Below, piece by piece: positions 18,738 through 27,822 of a stretch of DNA of 53,555 nucleotides (positions are counted from its first letter, which is position 1; every line of letters begins with the position of its first letter). The DNA lies in assembly GCA_016928235.1 (NCBI GenBank), contig JAFGLD010000245.1, positions 1 to 53,555 of the forward strand. Reading direction: 5' to 3'. The notes under the pieces were generated by a model, which was not told where the DNA came from, searched no databases, and was given only the letters and a program-made list of their open reading frames with translations. This DNA comes from Anaerolineae bacterium (lineage in GTDB: Bacteria; Chloroflexota; Anaerolineae; Aggregatilineales; UBA3940). Position numbers and translations under genes: made by a program.

Positions 18738-18795
18738 TAGACTTTATCGGAAATAACCGAATGACGTATAGCATGTCTATTGCCGATAAAGTCTA
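18738..18795. repeat. Palindromic intergenic element, copy 3 (58 bp, internally deleted)
   Basis: Termini TAGACTTTATCGG (18738-18750) and CCGATAAAGTCTA (18783-18795) equal those of copy 1, and the right half also matches (TGTCTATTG). About 23 central bases are missing. It lies between the converging rsfS and ligA genes, where a bidirectional terminator would be expected. Confidence 0.85.
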
Positions 18796-18856
18796 ATAGA
18801 TAGTGCCGCAAACTCGGTACTCAGTACTTCTCAGCAGTTAGCGAAGTATGGCCGAG

Positions 18857-20878
<2,022 letters not shown>

Positions 20879-21038
20879 CTATCCTGATATGAAACGATTG
20901 ACGATTGCTGATTGAACAGCCCGATCATTGATGCTCGACTTTGATAACAATCCCGCCGGCGGCAATTCGATGTTCACAACGCATCCTACGATCTCCAATC
21001 AAAATCGAGAGGGTCTCATAATCCCGAATTACCTGATT

Positions 21039-21746
21039 CTATTTTTCGCCCCGGTTCTGATCGGGCGCCGGGGTCCCCCGCACAAATACTACCTCATTGA
21101 AGCCGACGGCCTCCATGAGATTCCGGATGACCTGTTCAGCCTTGTCCTGGGCCATGTTGAGAATGCCATCTTCGAGCGCAGCCTGCAAGATAGCCTTCTC
21201 GGCCTCCTGACGGGCCAGTGTCTCCAGGTCGATCTGCTGTCCGAAGACCCCCGTTTGCCGGTCGTAGACATAGGTGGCATCGTTGTCGAGGGTTGCCACG
21301 AAGATCTCGGAAGCCGGCAGGGTGATGAAGACGGTGTCCTGGACAACCTGGACGTTCTCCTCGCCAACGCGGCCGAGATCCACCCCAGCGATCACCTCGC
21401 CCTGGGCCACCAACAATAGCTTATCCTGGAACAGAAAGCCAAGAGGGCCTTCTCCGCTTTGGGCGGTAATGACCTTCTCGATAGTATAGGAGGCTGTCTC
21501 CAACCGGCTCAGCGAGCGCACCTGGCGGACCACGGTTACCGGGTCGGCGATGATGGTCGGGGTAGGGTTCAGGATCTGCTGGATTTGCGTGTTGGCGCTG
21601 GTTACCGGCTGGCGCAAAGCCAGAATCGTATCGACGATCAGGTAGCCGACCACCAGAATCATCACGAGAATCACTACCAGAATGAATGAGGACAGCAATC
21701 GATTGATCCCACCACCCTGATTGCGTGCTTTATCGTCATGGCTCAT
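21039..21746 (-). CDS. DUF4230 membrane-anchored protein
   Basis: The 235-residue product has one N-terminal transmembrane helix (about residues 17-40, SSFILVVILVMILVVGYLIV) and an extracytoplasmic domain. The domain features SLSRLETASYTIEKVITAQ, VQDTVFITLPASEIF and a C-terminal AEKAILQAALEDGIL match my memory of DUF4230. The family has no established function. The gene lies upstream of ligA on the same strand with a gap of 166 bases, and the four-fold GAGTGAC repeat sits just before its start. Confidence 0.75.
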   Translation of the reverse strand: MSHDDKARNQGGGINRLLSSFILVVILVMILVVGYLIVDTILALRQPVTSANTQIQQILNPTPTIIADPVTVVRQVRSLSRLETASYTIEKVITAQSGEGPLGFLFQDKLLLVAQGEVIAGVDLGRVGEENVQVVQDTVFITLPASEIFVATLDNDATYVYDRQTGVFGQQIDLETLARQEAEKAILQAALEDGILNMAQDKAEQVIRNLMEAVGFNEVVFVRGTPAPDQNRGEK

Positions 21747-22230
21747 ATTGTTCCTCCCTTGAAAATAGTGGCGAGTGACGAGTGACGAGTGACGGGTGAC
21801 GAGTCAAAAAGCTATTTTCATCCCCATTGGTGAGCCTTGTCTCATGAGCCACTCCTCAATTTTCTTCCCCACATTGGTATCCTTGACCAATCATAGCGCA
21901 ACTATCATTTGAGCAAAACTGTGCTACCACAATAGCGATAACGCTGTCACTATATATGTATACGGATGGCGGTCAAATAAGTGGTGCTTTACAGAGAATA
22001 CGTCATAGAATGCCTGCATCGCAACGGCTTGCAATTCATGCTAAAGCAGTCTATAGTAGCCACAGGTGAGGCTATTTCCCCCAGGTACCTTTGAGCTGAA
22101 TAAGCTGCCAATTCCAACCCCTCATGGACTCAAATGCTGCTTGTGGGGAAGTAGAGTGGAAAAATGCAGCCTACAGCATCATGACCTACCAGCAAATCAT
22201 AGGCTCATGGCATCTATTTAGGAATCTGGT
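21747..22230. other. Intergenic region between DUF4230 gene and response regulator
   Basis: This 484-base divergent gap contains the GAGTGAC tandem repeat near its left end. No convincing gene, terminator or promoter pair was seen in the rest. A 19-codon frame from about 22010 lacks a ribosome binding site. Confidence 0.5.
21773..21805. repeat. Heptamer tandem repeat GAGTGAC
   Basis: Four head-to-tail heptamers (three exact GAGTGAC, one GGGTGAC) and a partial fifth, just upstream of the DUF4230 gene. Confidence 0.85.
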
Positions 22231-22608
22231 ATGTCAAAACGTTTCTTGGTAGTCGAAGATGAAGATGATAATCTGACCCTGGTTATCCATATTTTGAAGT
22301 TTGTTTTGGGTCAGCAAGACATCCTGATAGCCCATGACGGCCTCGATGCTATCCGCATAGCCTATAGCTCCCATCCTGATATTATTTTAATGGATTTGAC
22401 ACTGCCTAACCTGGATGGCTGGGAGGCCATCCGATCGCTGAGGAGCGATGCGCAGTTCCATGACACGATCATTGTAGCGCTGACTGCCCATGCTATGGTG
22501 GGGGATCGAGAGAGGGCATTGGAGATAGGGTGCAATGAATATTTATCTAAGCCCTTAGATATTGACCAGTTTATCGAGTTTGTTGAACCTTACCTGGCCG
22601 AGGCATAG
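22231..22608 (+). CDS. Single-domain response regulator
   Basis: A CheY-like receiver of 125 residues with no output domain. The acidic pocket (VVEDEDDN), phosphoacceptor D55 (ILMDLTLP), the conserved Thr (VALTAHA) and Lys (LSKPLD) are all present, so it should be phosphorylatable. It resembles receivers that relay from hybrid or membrane histidine kinases. The histidine kinase at 23923 on the same strand is a plausible partner, although a methyltransferase gene and an inverted repeat lie between them. Confidence 0.93.
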   Translation: MSKRFLVVEDEDDNLTLVIHILKFVLGQQDILIAHDGLDAIRIAYSSHPDIILMDLTLPNLDGWEAIRSLRSDAQFHDTIIVALTAHAMVGDRERALEIGCNEYLSKPLDIDQFIEFVEPYLAEA

Positions 22609-22623
22609 AGGACATCTTACTAT

Positions 22624-22713
22624 AGACATTATCACGATTAGATTTTCCAAGCGAGCAACATGTTCCCGTTTTTGCGCTACCACGCTTCAGTGCCGTAAAC
22701 CGTGATAATGTCT
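22624..22713. repeat. Inverted-repeat element resembling the TAGACTTTATC family (90 bp)
   Basis: AGACATTATCACG (22624-22636) and its exact complement CGTGATAATGTCT (22701-22713) bound a 90-bp unit. The termini resemble but are not identical to the TAGACTTTATCGG ends of the 81-bp family; the interior does not obviously align. It lies 15 bases after the response regulator stop codon and may act as a terminator. Confidence 0.65.
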
Positions 22714-22736
22714 TATGTATATCACTAAGGATATCT

Positions 22737-23795
22737 ATGAGAAAACTCTATACATGGTGGATAATCATCACAAGACTTGGATCAGCTATGAGCATAGGGC
22801 GTCAAGTTGACCAGTTTTTCCGTTATTACGTAATTGAGGCTTTAAAAAACGAGGGCTTATTTGATTATCTGAAACAGCCAAGAACCTATGGACAGGTTCT
22901 TGCCCAGTTCGGTTTTGTAGATAGCGATTACACTCGTGAGGTTTTTGAGATTCTGGTGGCTGATCCGGCCAATCTTCTTACCAAGGAGGATGCACTGTAC
23001 AGTGTCAACTCGAAACAGACGCTGCCCAATCTTGAAAAGGCCATCAAGCAAACCGATAAACGTGTTCGAGATTTTGTTTTGATGGCACAGGGAATGGCAT
23101 ACAATGTTCCGGCCCGTATGCGAGATGAGCCAATTGTATTGTCTGAGAGCTTTGAACAGGATGGAAGGCAACTTTTTGTCAAATTTAATCAAGTATTGGG
23201 GCTTAGAGCATACTCTGTTTTGCGGCACGCCGCTTTTGCCTTTTTAAAAAATGAGGAGCGACAAAATCTCCAGGGTAGGAAGCTCTTAGATGTGGGTTGT
23301 GCCGGTGGTCGTGAGACAGCCGAGCTATGGCTGAAGCTCAAGGGAAATGTCCGGATCACGGCTATTGATCCGATTGCTCCTATGATTGAGTTAGCTGAGC
23401 AAAGTTTCGAGACAATGATAGCAGAGCTTGAGCCCTCACATGCTCCTCTTAGCGATGCTAATCAACCAAATTTTCGAGTTGCTAGCGCCACAAACCTACC
23501 GTTTGAGGATTGCAGTTTTGATGCGGCATTCTACTCACTCATGTTGCACTGGACACCCGATCCACGTCGAGCCATCCGCGAGATTGTGCGTGTGGTCAAG
23601 CCGGGAGGAGTTATATTTGGTTGCCAGGGCTACAAACCACAGCTTAATCCATATTTTGATATCGTCATTCGGACGAATCGAAACTGTCATGGATTCTTCT
23701 GGTTAGAGGAGTATAGACGTTGGTATGCCGAGGTCGGACTCGATGTTGAAATGGGGCCTGCCGGAATTTTTCGAGCAGCAAAACCAGATTGCTGA
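22737..23795 (+). CDS. SAM-dependent methyltransferase
   Basis: Residues about 178-290 form a class I methyltransferase fold: motif I LLDVGCAGGRETAEL, acidic loop ITAIDPIAPMIELAEQ, motif II FEDCSFDAAFYSLMLHW, and VVKPGGVIFG. The N-terminal half (VIEALKNEGLFDYLKQPRTYGQ) looks like a winged-helix or dimerisation domain of the kind found in O-methyltransferases. The substrate is unknown. ATG 22737 is chosen because AAGGATATCT precedes it at good distance; an in-frame ATG at 22788 is an alternative that would drop a hydrophobic 17-residue leader. It is flanked by two-component genes. Confidence 0.82.
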   Translation: MRKLYTWWIIITRLGSAMSIGRQVDQFFRYYVIEALKNEGLFDYLKQPRTYGQVLAQFGFVDSDYTREVFEILVADPANLLTKEDALYSVNSKQTLPNLEKAIKQTDKRVRDFVLMAQGMAYNVPARMRDEPIVLSESFEQDGRQLFVKFNQVLGLRAYSVLRHAAFAFLKNEERQNLQGRKLLDVGCAGGRETAELWLKLKGNVRITAIDPIAPMIELAEQSFETMIAELEPSHAPLSDANQPNFRVASATNLPFEDCSFDAAFYSLMLHWTPDPRRAIREIVRVVKPGGVIFGCQGYKPQLNPYFDIVIRTNRNCHGFFWLEEYRRWYAEVGLDVEMGPAGIFRAAKPDC

Positions 23796-23922
23796 TGATT
23801 GATATATAACAAGTTAGGATTAAATATGCCTGGCATATGCCGTTCATAATAAAGGTGCCGAACTCCAGGATGTGCAACTATTGCATAAATCCTAAGGCGT
23901 AAAAAAGGGATAGAGAAGGAAG

Positions 23923-25266
23923 ATGATCGATAATCCGTTTGATAATAGGTCGCCCTTTGAGACTCTGGAACAGTCTCGTCGGGAACGTCTTCTATATTCG
24001 ATCAGTATGGCCGCCATACCTACCCTGCTCCCCATACTTGCTGTCTACGGTTGGATATGGCTCGGCAACCCGTCCTGGCAAATTGCATCAGTTTGTATCC
24101 TAACCGCGTTGATCTGTGTGATTTGCTTTTTGGCGTCACGGTTGGCGAAACACCGCAAAGCCAGCATAGGTAGTTATTTATTTCTGTTCAGCATATTACT
24201 GATTATCGGCATCAATGCAGTGATGATAGAAGGATTGTTTGCTGTACTTGCCCTATGCTATGCTGTAATGATTGTCATGGCTGGAATGCTCTTGGGACAA
24301 AGAGGCAGTGCTATCACCGCTGTCTCATCCTCGCTTCTATGGATGCTCGCCCTGTACATCTCCAAACAATCCCTACTGATCCCAGCTATGGTATCCCACA
24401 CACTGCTCTCTACCATTGTGTTGCTCATCACGGTCATAGGCTTTTTGTTCACTGCCTTCATCAGTCAGCTCGCCACTCAAGATATCCAACGCGCCCTTGA
24501 TGATGCCACCTACGATCTTGTCCAGGCCAACCGCAAGTTGGGTGAATCGAGCCGTCTGAAGTCCCAGTTCTTGACCCGCACCAGCCACGAGCTGCGAACA
24601 CCACTCAACGCGATTATCGGCTATACCGATCTGACTTTGCGCCGCGTCTATGGATCGCTGACTGCCATGCAGGAAGATGGTCTAAGGCGCGTCCTGGCTA
24701 ATGCCAAACGCCTGCAAGCACTCATCAACGATATCCTCGATCTGTCCAAGATCGAGGCCGGAGAGATGGAGCTGATTACCAGCCCCTTTGCTGTTCAATC
24801 GTTAGTCGAGGCGGTTGACATTGCAGTCGGGGAAGATGCTCGCAAGAAGGGTCTGGCGTTTTCTGCCTCCTTAGCTCCCGATATGCCTGAGAAGATCATC
24901 GGAGATGAGATCCGAACGGCCCAAATTCTGTTGAATCTGGCCGATAATGCCGTGAAGTTTACCGTCGAAGGGCAGGTCGATATTCTGATTGGGCGTTTGG
25001 GTGATGATCGGTGGCACATGGAGATCCGTGACACGGGCCGTGGCATACACGAGGAGGACTTCGATCGGATCTTCGATGAGTTCTACCAGCTCGGTATCCC
25101 CGGAGGAACACCTGCGCAGGGTTCCGGGTTGGGGCTGTCGATTACCCGGCATCTGATTCGAAAAATGGGCGGTGAGATCAGGATAGACAGCGAGATCGGC
25201 AAAGGCAGCGCCTTCGATGTCATTCTGCCGCTCCGTGTGATAGAACAAGCCCAGACGCAACTATAG
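23923..25266 (+). CDS. Membrane sensor histidine kinase
   Basis: Six transmembrane helices fill residues about 25-182, with short loops and no extracellular domain, so sensing is probably within the membrane. A short linker leads to the HisKA dimerisation domain, with phosphoacceptor H222 in SHELRTPLNAIIGYTDL. The ATP-binding domain has an N box (LLNLADNAVKFT), a G1 box (DTGRGI) and a G2 box (GSGLGLSI). The product is 447 residues with no receiver domain. AAGGAAG precedes ATG 23923. The orphan receiver at 22231 is the nearest candidate partner. Confidence 0.95.
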   Translation: MIDNPFDNRSPFETLEQSRRERLLYSISMAAIPTLLPILAVYGWIWLGNPSWQIASVCILTALICVICFLASRLAKHRKASIGSYLFLFSILLIIGINAVMIEGLFAVLALCYAVMIVMAGMLLGQRGSAITAVSSSLLWMLALYISKQSLLIPAMVSHTLLSTIVLLITVIGFLFTAFISQLATQDIQRALDDATYDLVQANRKLGESSRLKSQFLTRTSHELRTPLNAIIGYTDLTLRRVYGSLTAMQEDGLRRVLANAKRLQALINDILDLSKIEAGEMELITSPFAVQSLVEAVDIAVGEDARKKGLAFSASLAPDMPEKIIGDEIRTAQILLNLADNAVKFTVEGQVDILIGRLGDDRWHMEIRDTGRGIHEEDFDRIFDEFYQLGIPGGTPAQGSGLGLSITRHLIRKMGGEIRIDSEIGKGSAFDVILPLRVIEQAQTQL

Positions 25267-25347
25267 TCTGAATTCGGCATCTTATATTGCAATCTATGGC
25301 GATCTCACTTCAATTCACAGACAGGTTATCCATGGTATGAAAATGTC

Positions 25348-26067
25348 ATGACTGAACTCCTTTATCAAACAGACAGTTACCTGGCAGCCTTCGACGGAGT
25401 TGTCATGGCTGTTGATGGTGAAAGCCAGGGTGTTATATTGAACCGGACGGCTTTTTATCCCGGCGGCGGAGGCCAGCCTGCTGATCAAGGCACGTTGACC
25501 GTCAATGGCGTCTCCTATGTCATTACCCGGGCCAAAAAGGTGGGGGATGCGGTGCTGCATATGATTGAGGATGATCACCCGCTTTCAGCCGGCATGTATG
25601 TCTCAGGCCACATCGGTTGGGAGTATCGTTACCGGTTGATGCGTACGCACACGGCCATGCATATTTTGTGCGGGGTTATCTGGCGCGACTATGGCGCATC
25701 GGTGACCGGAGGCGATATGGAACCGCTTCTGGGGCGGATGGACTTCGAATTTGAGACCATGCGCCAGGAGCTGGTACAGGAGATCGAAGAGAAGATCAAC
25801 GCCGAAGTCGCCGCTGCGCGGGAGGTGCGGACTGCCCTCTTGCCTCGTGAAGAAGCATTCCAGATACCAGACCTGATCCGCACGAAGATTAATTTGCTGC
25901 CGAAGGGGATCGATCAGGTTCGCATTGTCGAGATCGTTGGGCTGGACTTGCAGGCTGATGGAGGAACACATGTCCGCAACACGGCCGAGGTCGGACGGCT
26001 TCGAGTGGTAGATTACAAAAGCAAGGGTAAAATCAATAAACGGATCTATCTGGAGGTGGAAGCTTAA
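25348..26067 (+). CDS. alaX: Alanyl-tRNA editing protein AlaX-like
   Basis: AlaX proteins are free-standing copies of the AlaRS editing domain and deacylate Ser- or Gly-tRNA-Ala. The N-terminal beta domain includes the FYPGGGGQPADQG signature of the longer AlaX type. Zinc ligands H101 and H105 occur in RTHTAMHIL, and H208 in GGTHVRNTAEVG. The usual fourth ligand, Cys in CGGTH, is replaced by D204 (QADGGTH). Length is 239 residues. Its stop codon is directly followed by the GTG start of the next gene, so the two are probably co-transcribed. The synthetase gene ileS lies downstream. Confidence 0.9.
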   Translation: MTELLYQTDSYLAAFDGVVMAVDGESQGVILNRTAFYPGGGGQPADQGTLTVNGVSYVITRAKKVGDAVLHMIEDDHPLSAGMYVSGHIGWEYRYRLMRTHTAMHILCGVIWRDYGASVTGGDMEPLLGRMDFEFETMRQELVQEIEEKINAEVAAAREVRTALLPREEAFQIPDLIRTKINLLPKGIDQVRIVEIVGLDLQADGGTHVRNTAEVGRLRVVDYKSKGKINKRIYLEVEA

Positions 26068-26763
26068 GTGCGCCTGTTACACGATTTGCAACCAGATGAA
26101 AAACCGGTCAGTCAGGGTATCTACCACTATCTGAAAGATGATGTCCCAACCGGTCAGGTTGAGAAGTGGCTGATCACCCACCTGCCCAACGGCACCGAGA
26201 TTATACGCGCGGATGTTGGCGACAGCGAGTCGAGCCTGTTGACACACCTCCGCAGACAGCTCGACGGCAAGCCGGAGTGGCTTCGATTGCGTTATGGCAC
26301 CCACAGCGGCGTCAAAGCAGCTGCTCAATATACGTTCGAAGAAGCCGTTGTACGTGTCGCACGACAGGCTGAAGGGCAGCCGCAGCGGTTGGATGTCGTC
26401 GATATCGCCATCAGCTACCAGATCGATTACCATCCGGTCATCTCACATGATTATGTCTGGCGCGGCTACCCGACCCACGCGCGTGGCAAACCCTGGTCGA
26501 TCCCAGTCTTCAGCCCCGATCTCTGGACTGAAGGACCCGAGGCACTGTTTGGACGCGCGTTGCGATTCAATGTCAAGCCATTGGGAGCCGAGGATATCGT
26601 GACACCGGTAGGGAAATTCGAGGCAGTGCGCTCATTTGAGATCATACTCGATGACGGTACAAGAGCCCTGGCCTGGTTTGATGATTTTGGCATTCCCCTC
26701 CGTTGGTTTTACCCGGATAAAGCCTATGATTTTGTTCTGGCGGAGTACAAACGCCAGGATTGA
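26068..26763 (+). CDS. Hypothetical protein
   Basis: The product is a 231-residue soluble protein with no signal peptide, starting at GTG 26068 immediately after the alaX stop codon. It is rich in beta strands and ends with VTPVGKFEAVRSFEIILDD followed by ALAWFDDFGIPLRWFY. This is reminiscent of lipid-binding or DUF3108-like beta folds, but I do not recognise it with confidence. The tight linkage to alaX suggests co-expression. No catalytic motif is evident. Confidence 0.7.
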   Translation: MRLLHDLQPDEKPVSQGIYHYLKDDVPTGQVEKWLITHLPNGTEIIRADVGDSESSLLTHLRRQLDGKPEWLRLRYGTHSGVKAAAQYTFEEAVVRVARQAEGQPQRLDVVDIAISYQIDYHPVISHDYVWRGYPTHARGKPWSIPVFSPDLWTEGPEALFGRALRFNVKPLGAEDIVTPVGKFEAVRSFEIILDDGTRALAWFDDFGIPLRWFYPDKAYDFVLAEYKRQD

Positions 26764-26835
26764 CGGGGAGTAGGACTTTCACGAGAAGGTTTTCAAGGCA
26801 TGACGCCGTTGCCTGAGAAATTGTAGACTTCAATC

Positions 26836-27621
26836 ATGTCTGATTTCCATCAACAAATGGCCGGTCTGGGCAAACAGATTGCAGAACTCGAATCTCATCT
26901 GGGCGAGGTGTCCGGCAATCTGGCCGAGATTCATGCCGTTATGGCACCCTTTTTAGCGCGCTATCAGGATAATATCCTGCACTATTACGACAACCTGGTC
27001 CAGATACAGCGTGAGCTTGCTGATTTACGAGCGGAACATGGCGATCTGACCGCCGTATTGCCCGGACAGGCTGTTTCACCACTCGACCGGTTCACCGATC
27101 AGAATCTTTCGGTAGATGAGCAGTACGCGCGCAGATGGCAAGGCAAGAAATCGCCCAGATTAGATAAACCACAAAACCTGTCGCCGGCAACACCGGAAAT
27201 CAAGCAGTTATACGCCAGGGTCGTGGCGCATGTCCACCCCGATCTAAGCATCACAAGCTCTGAATTGACCGGGCGGAAAAGATTGCTCAACCAGGCTAAT
27301 CATGCTTATGTGCAGCGTGATGAGGCATTGTTAAAGCGTATGGCTGAGAGTTGCTGTGCTCCCAGCATTATGCCGGCTATCGTAACAGAGAAAACGGTCA
27401 AGAAACAACAGATGCGTGTCCAGCAGCTCGAAATGCTCATCACAAAAATCGAGGGGCAGTACTTCGATCTGCGTTATGGGCTGCCGGCCAAGATCAAAGC
27501 CTACGCTGAGATGGCCTGGGCCGAGGAGAAACGTGACCTGATCGGTGAGCTAAGCGCCGAGATCCGGCAGCGCCTCCAGGAAGCACAGTTGGAACTGACG
27601 ACACTGAGGCGCAGGCCATAG
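26836..27621 (+). CDS. Coiled-coil protein with J-domain-like HPD motif
   Basis: The 261-residue product has an N-terminal coiled coil (residues 1-75), a flexible linker, a J-domain-like segment and a second C-terminal coiled coil. The J-like segment spans about 120-170 (EIKQLYARVVAHVHPDLS), with the HPD tripeptide at 134-136 and the following helix (RLLNQANHAYVQRDEAL). HPD in J domains stimulates Hsp70 ATPase, so the protein may recruit DnaK. No G/F-rich or zinc-finger domain is present. It follows the hypothetical gene by 72 bases. Confidence 0.75.
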   Translation: MSDFHQQMAGLGKQIAELESHLGEVSGNLAEIHAVMAPFLARYQDNILHYYDNLVQIQRELADLRAEHGDLTAVLPGQAVSPLDRFTDQNLSVDEQYARRWQGKKSPRLDKPQNLSPATPEIKQLYARVVAHVHPDLSITSSELTGRKRLLNQANHAYVQRDEALLKRMAESCCAPSIMPAIVTEKTVKKQQMRVQQLEMLITKIEGQYFDLRYGLPAKIKAYAEMAWAEEKRDLIGELSAEIRQRLQEAQLELTTLRRRP

Positions 27622-27645
27622 GTCACACATTGTCTGGTTGTTAGC

Positions 27646-27673
27646 GGGCGACCATACCAGTCGCCCTGTTTTG
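27646..27673 (+). terminator. Intrinsic terminator upstream of ileS leader
   Basis: GGGCGAC (27646-27652), a 7-base loop, GTCGCCC (27660-27666) then TGTTTT. It separates the alaX group from ileS. Confidence 0.75.
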
Positions 27674-27705
27674 AGTTCTTATCATTGTATATAAGGAAGG
27701 TGCAT

Positions 27706-27780
27706 ATGGCGCAATGGTCTCCAGCGCCTCGGACGATTGGATGGATAAGGACTACCTGTTCGTTTCATCTGTCAACATAA
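27706..27780 (+). CDS. Possible 24-residue leader peptide of ileS
   Basis: A 24-codon ORF starting MAQWSPAPRTIGWIR has a strong GGAAGG ribosome binding site about eight bases upstream. Its stop codon lies 42 bases before ileS. It contains two Ile codons (ATT and the rare ATA) near the middle. No terminator lies between it and ileS, so any control would be translational. It could also be a chance ORF. Confidence 0.3.
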   Translation: MAQWSPAPRTIGWIRTTCSFHLST

Positions 27781-27822
27781 TCACCCATACACCCTTATTC
27801 ATTCAGCGAGGTAGAAGAAGAA

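Noticed and set aside
21773..21805. Possible CRISPR-like repeat
   Set aside because: The unit is only seven bases, with no spacers and no cas genes; it is a simple tandem repeat.
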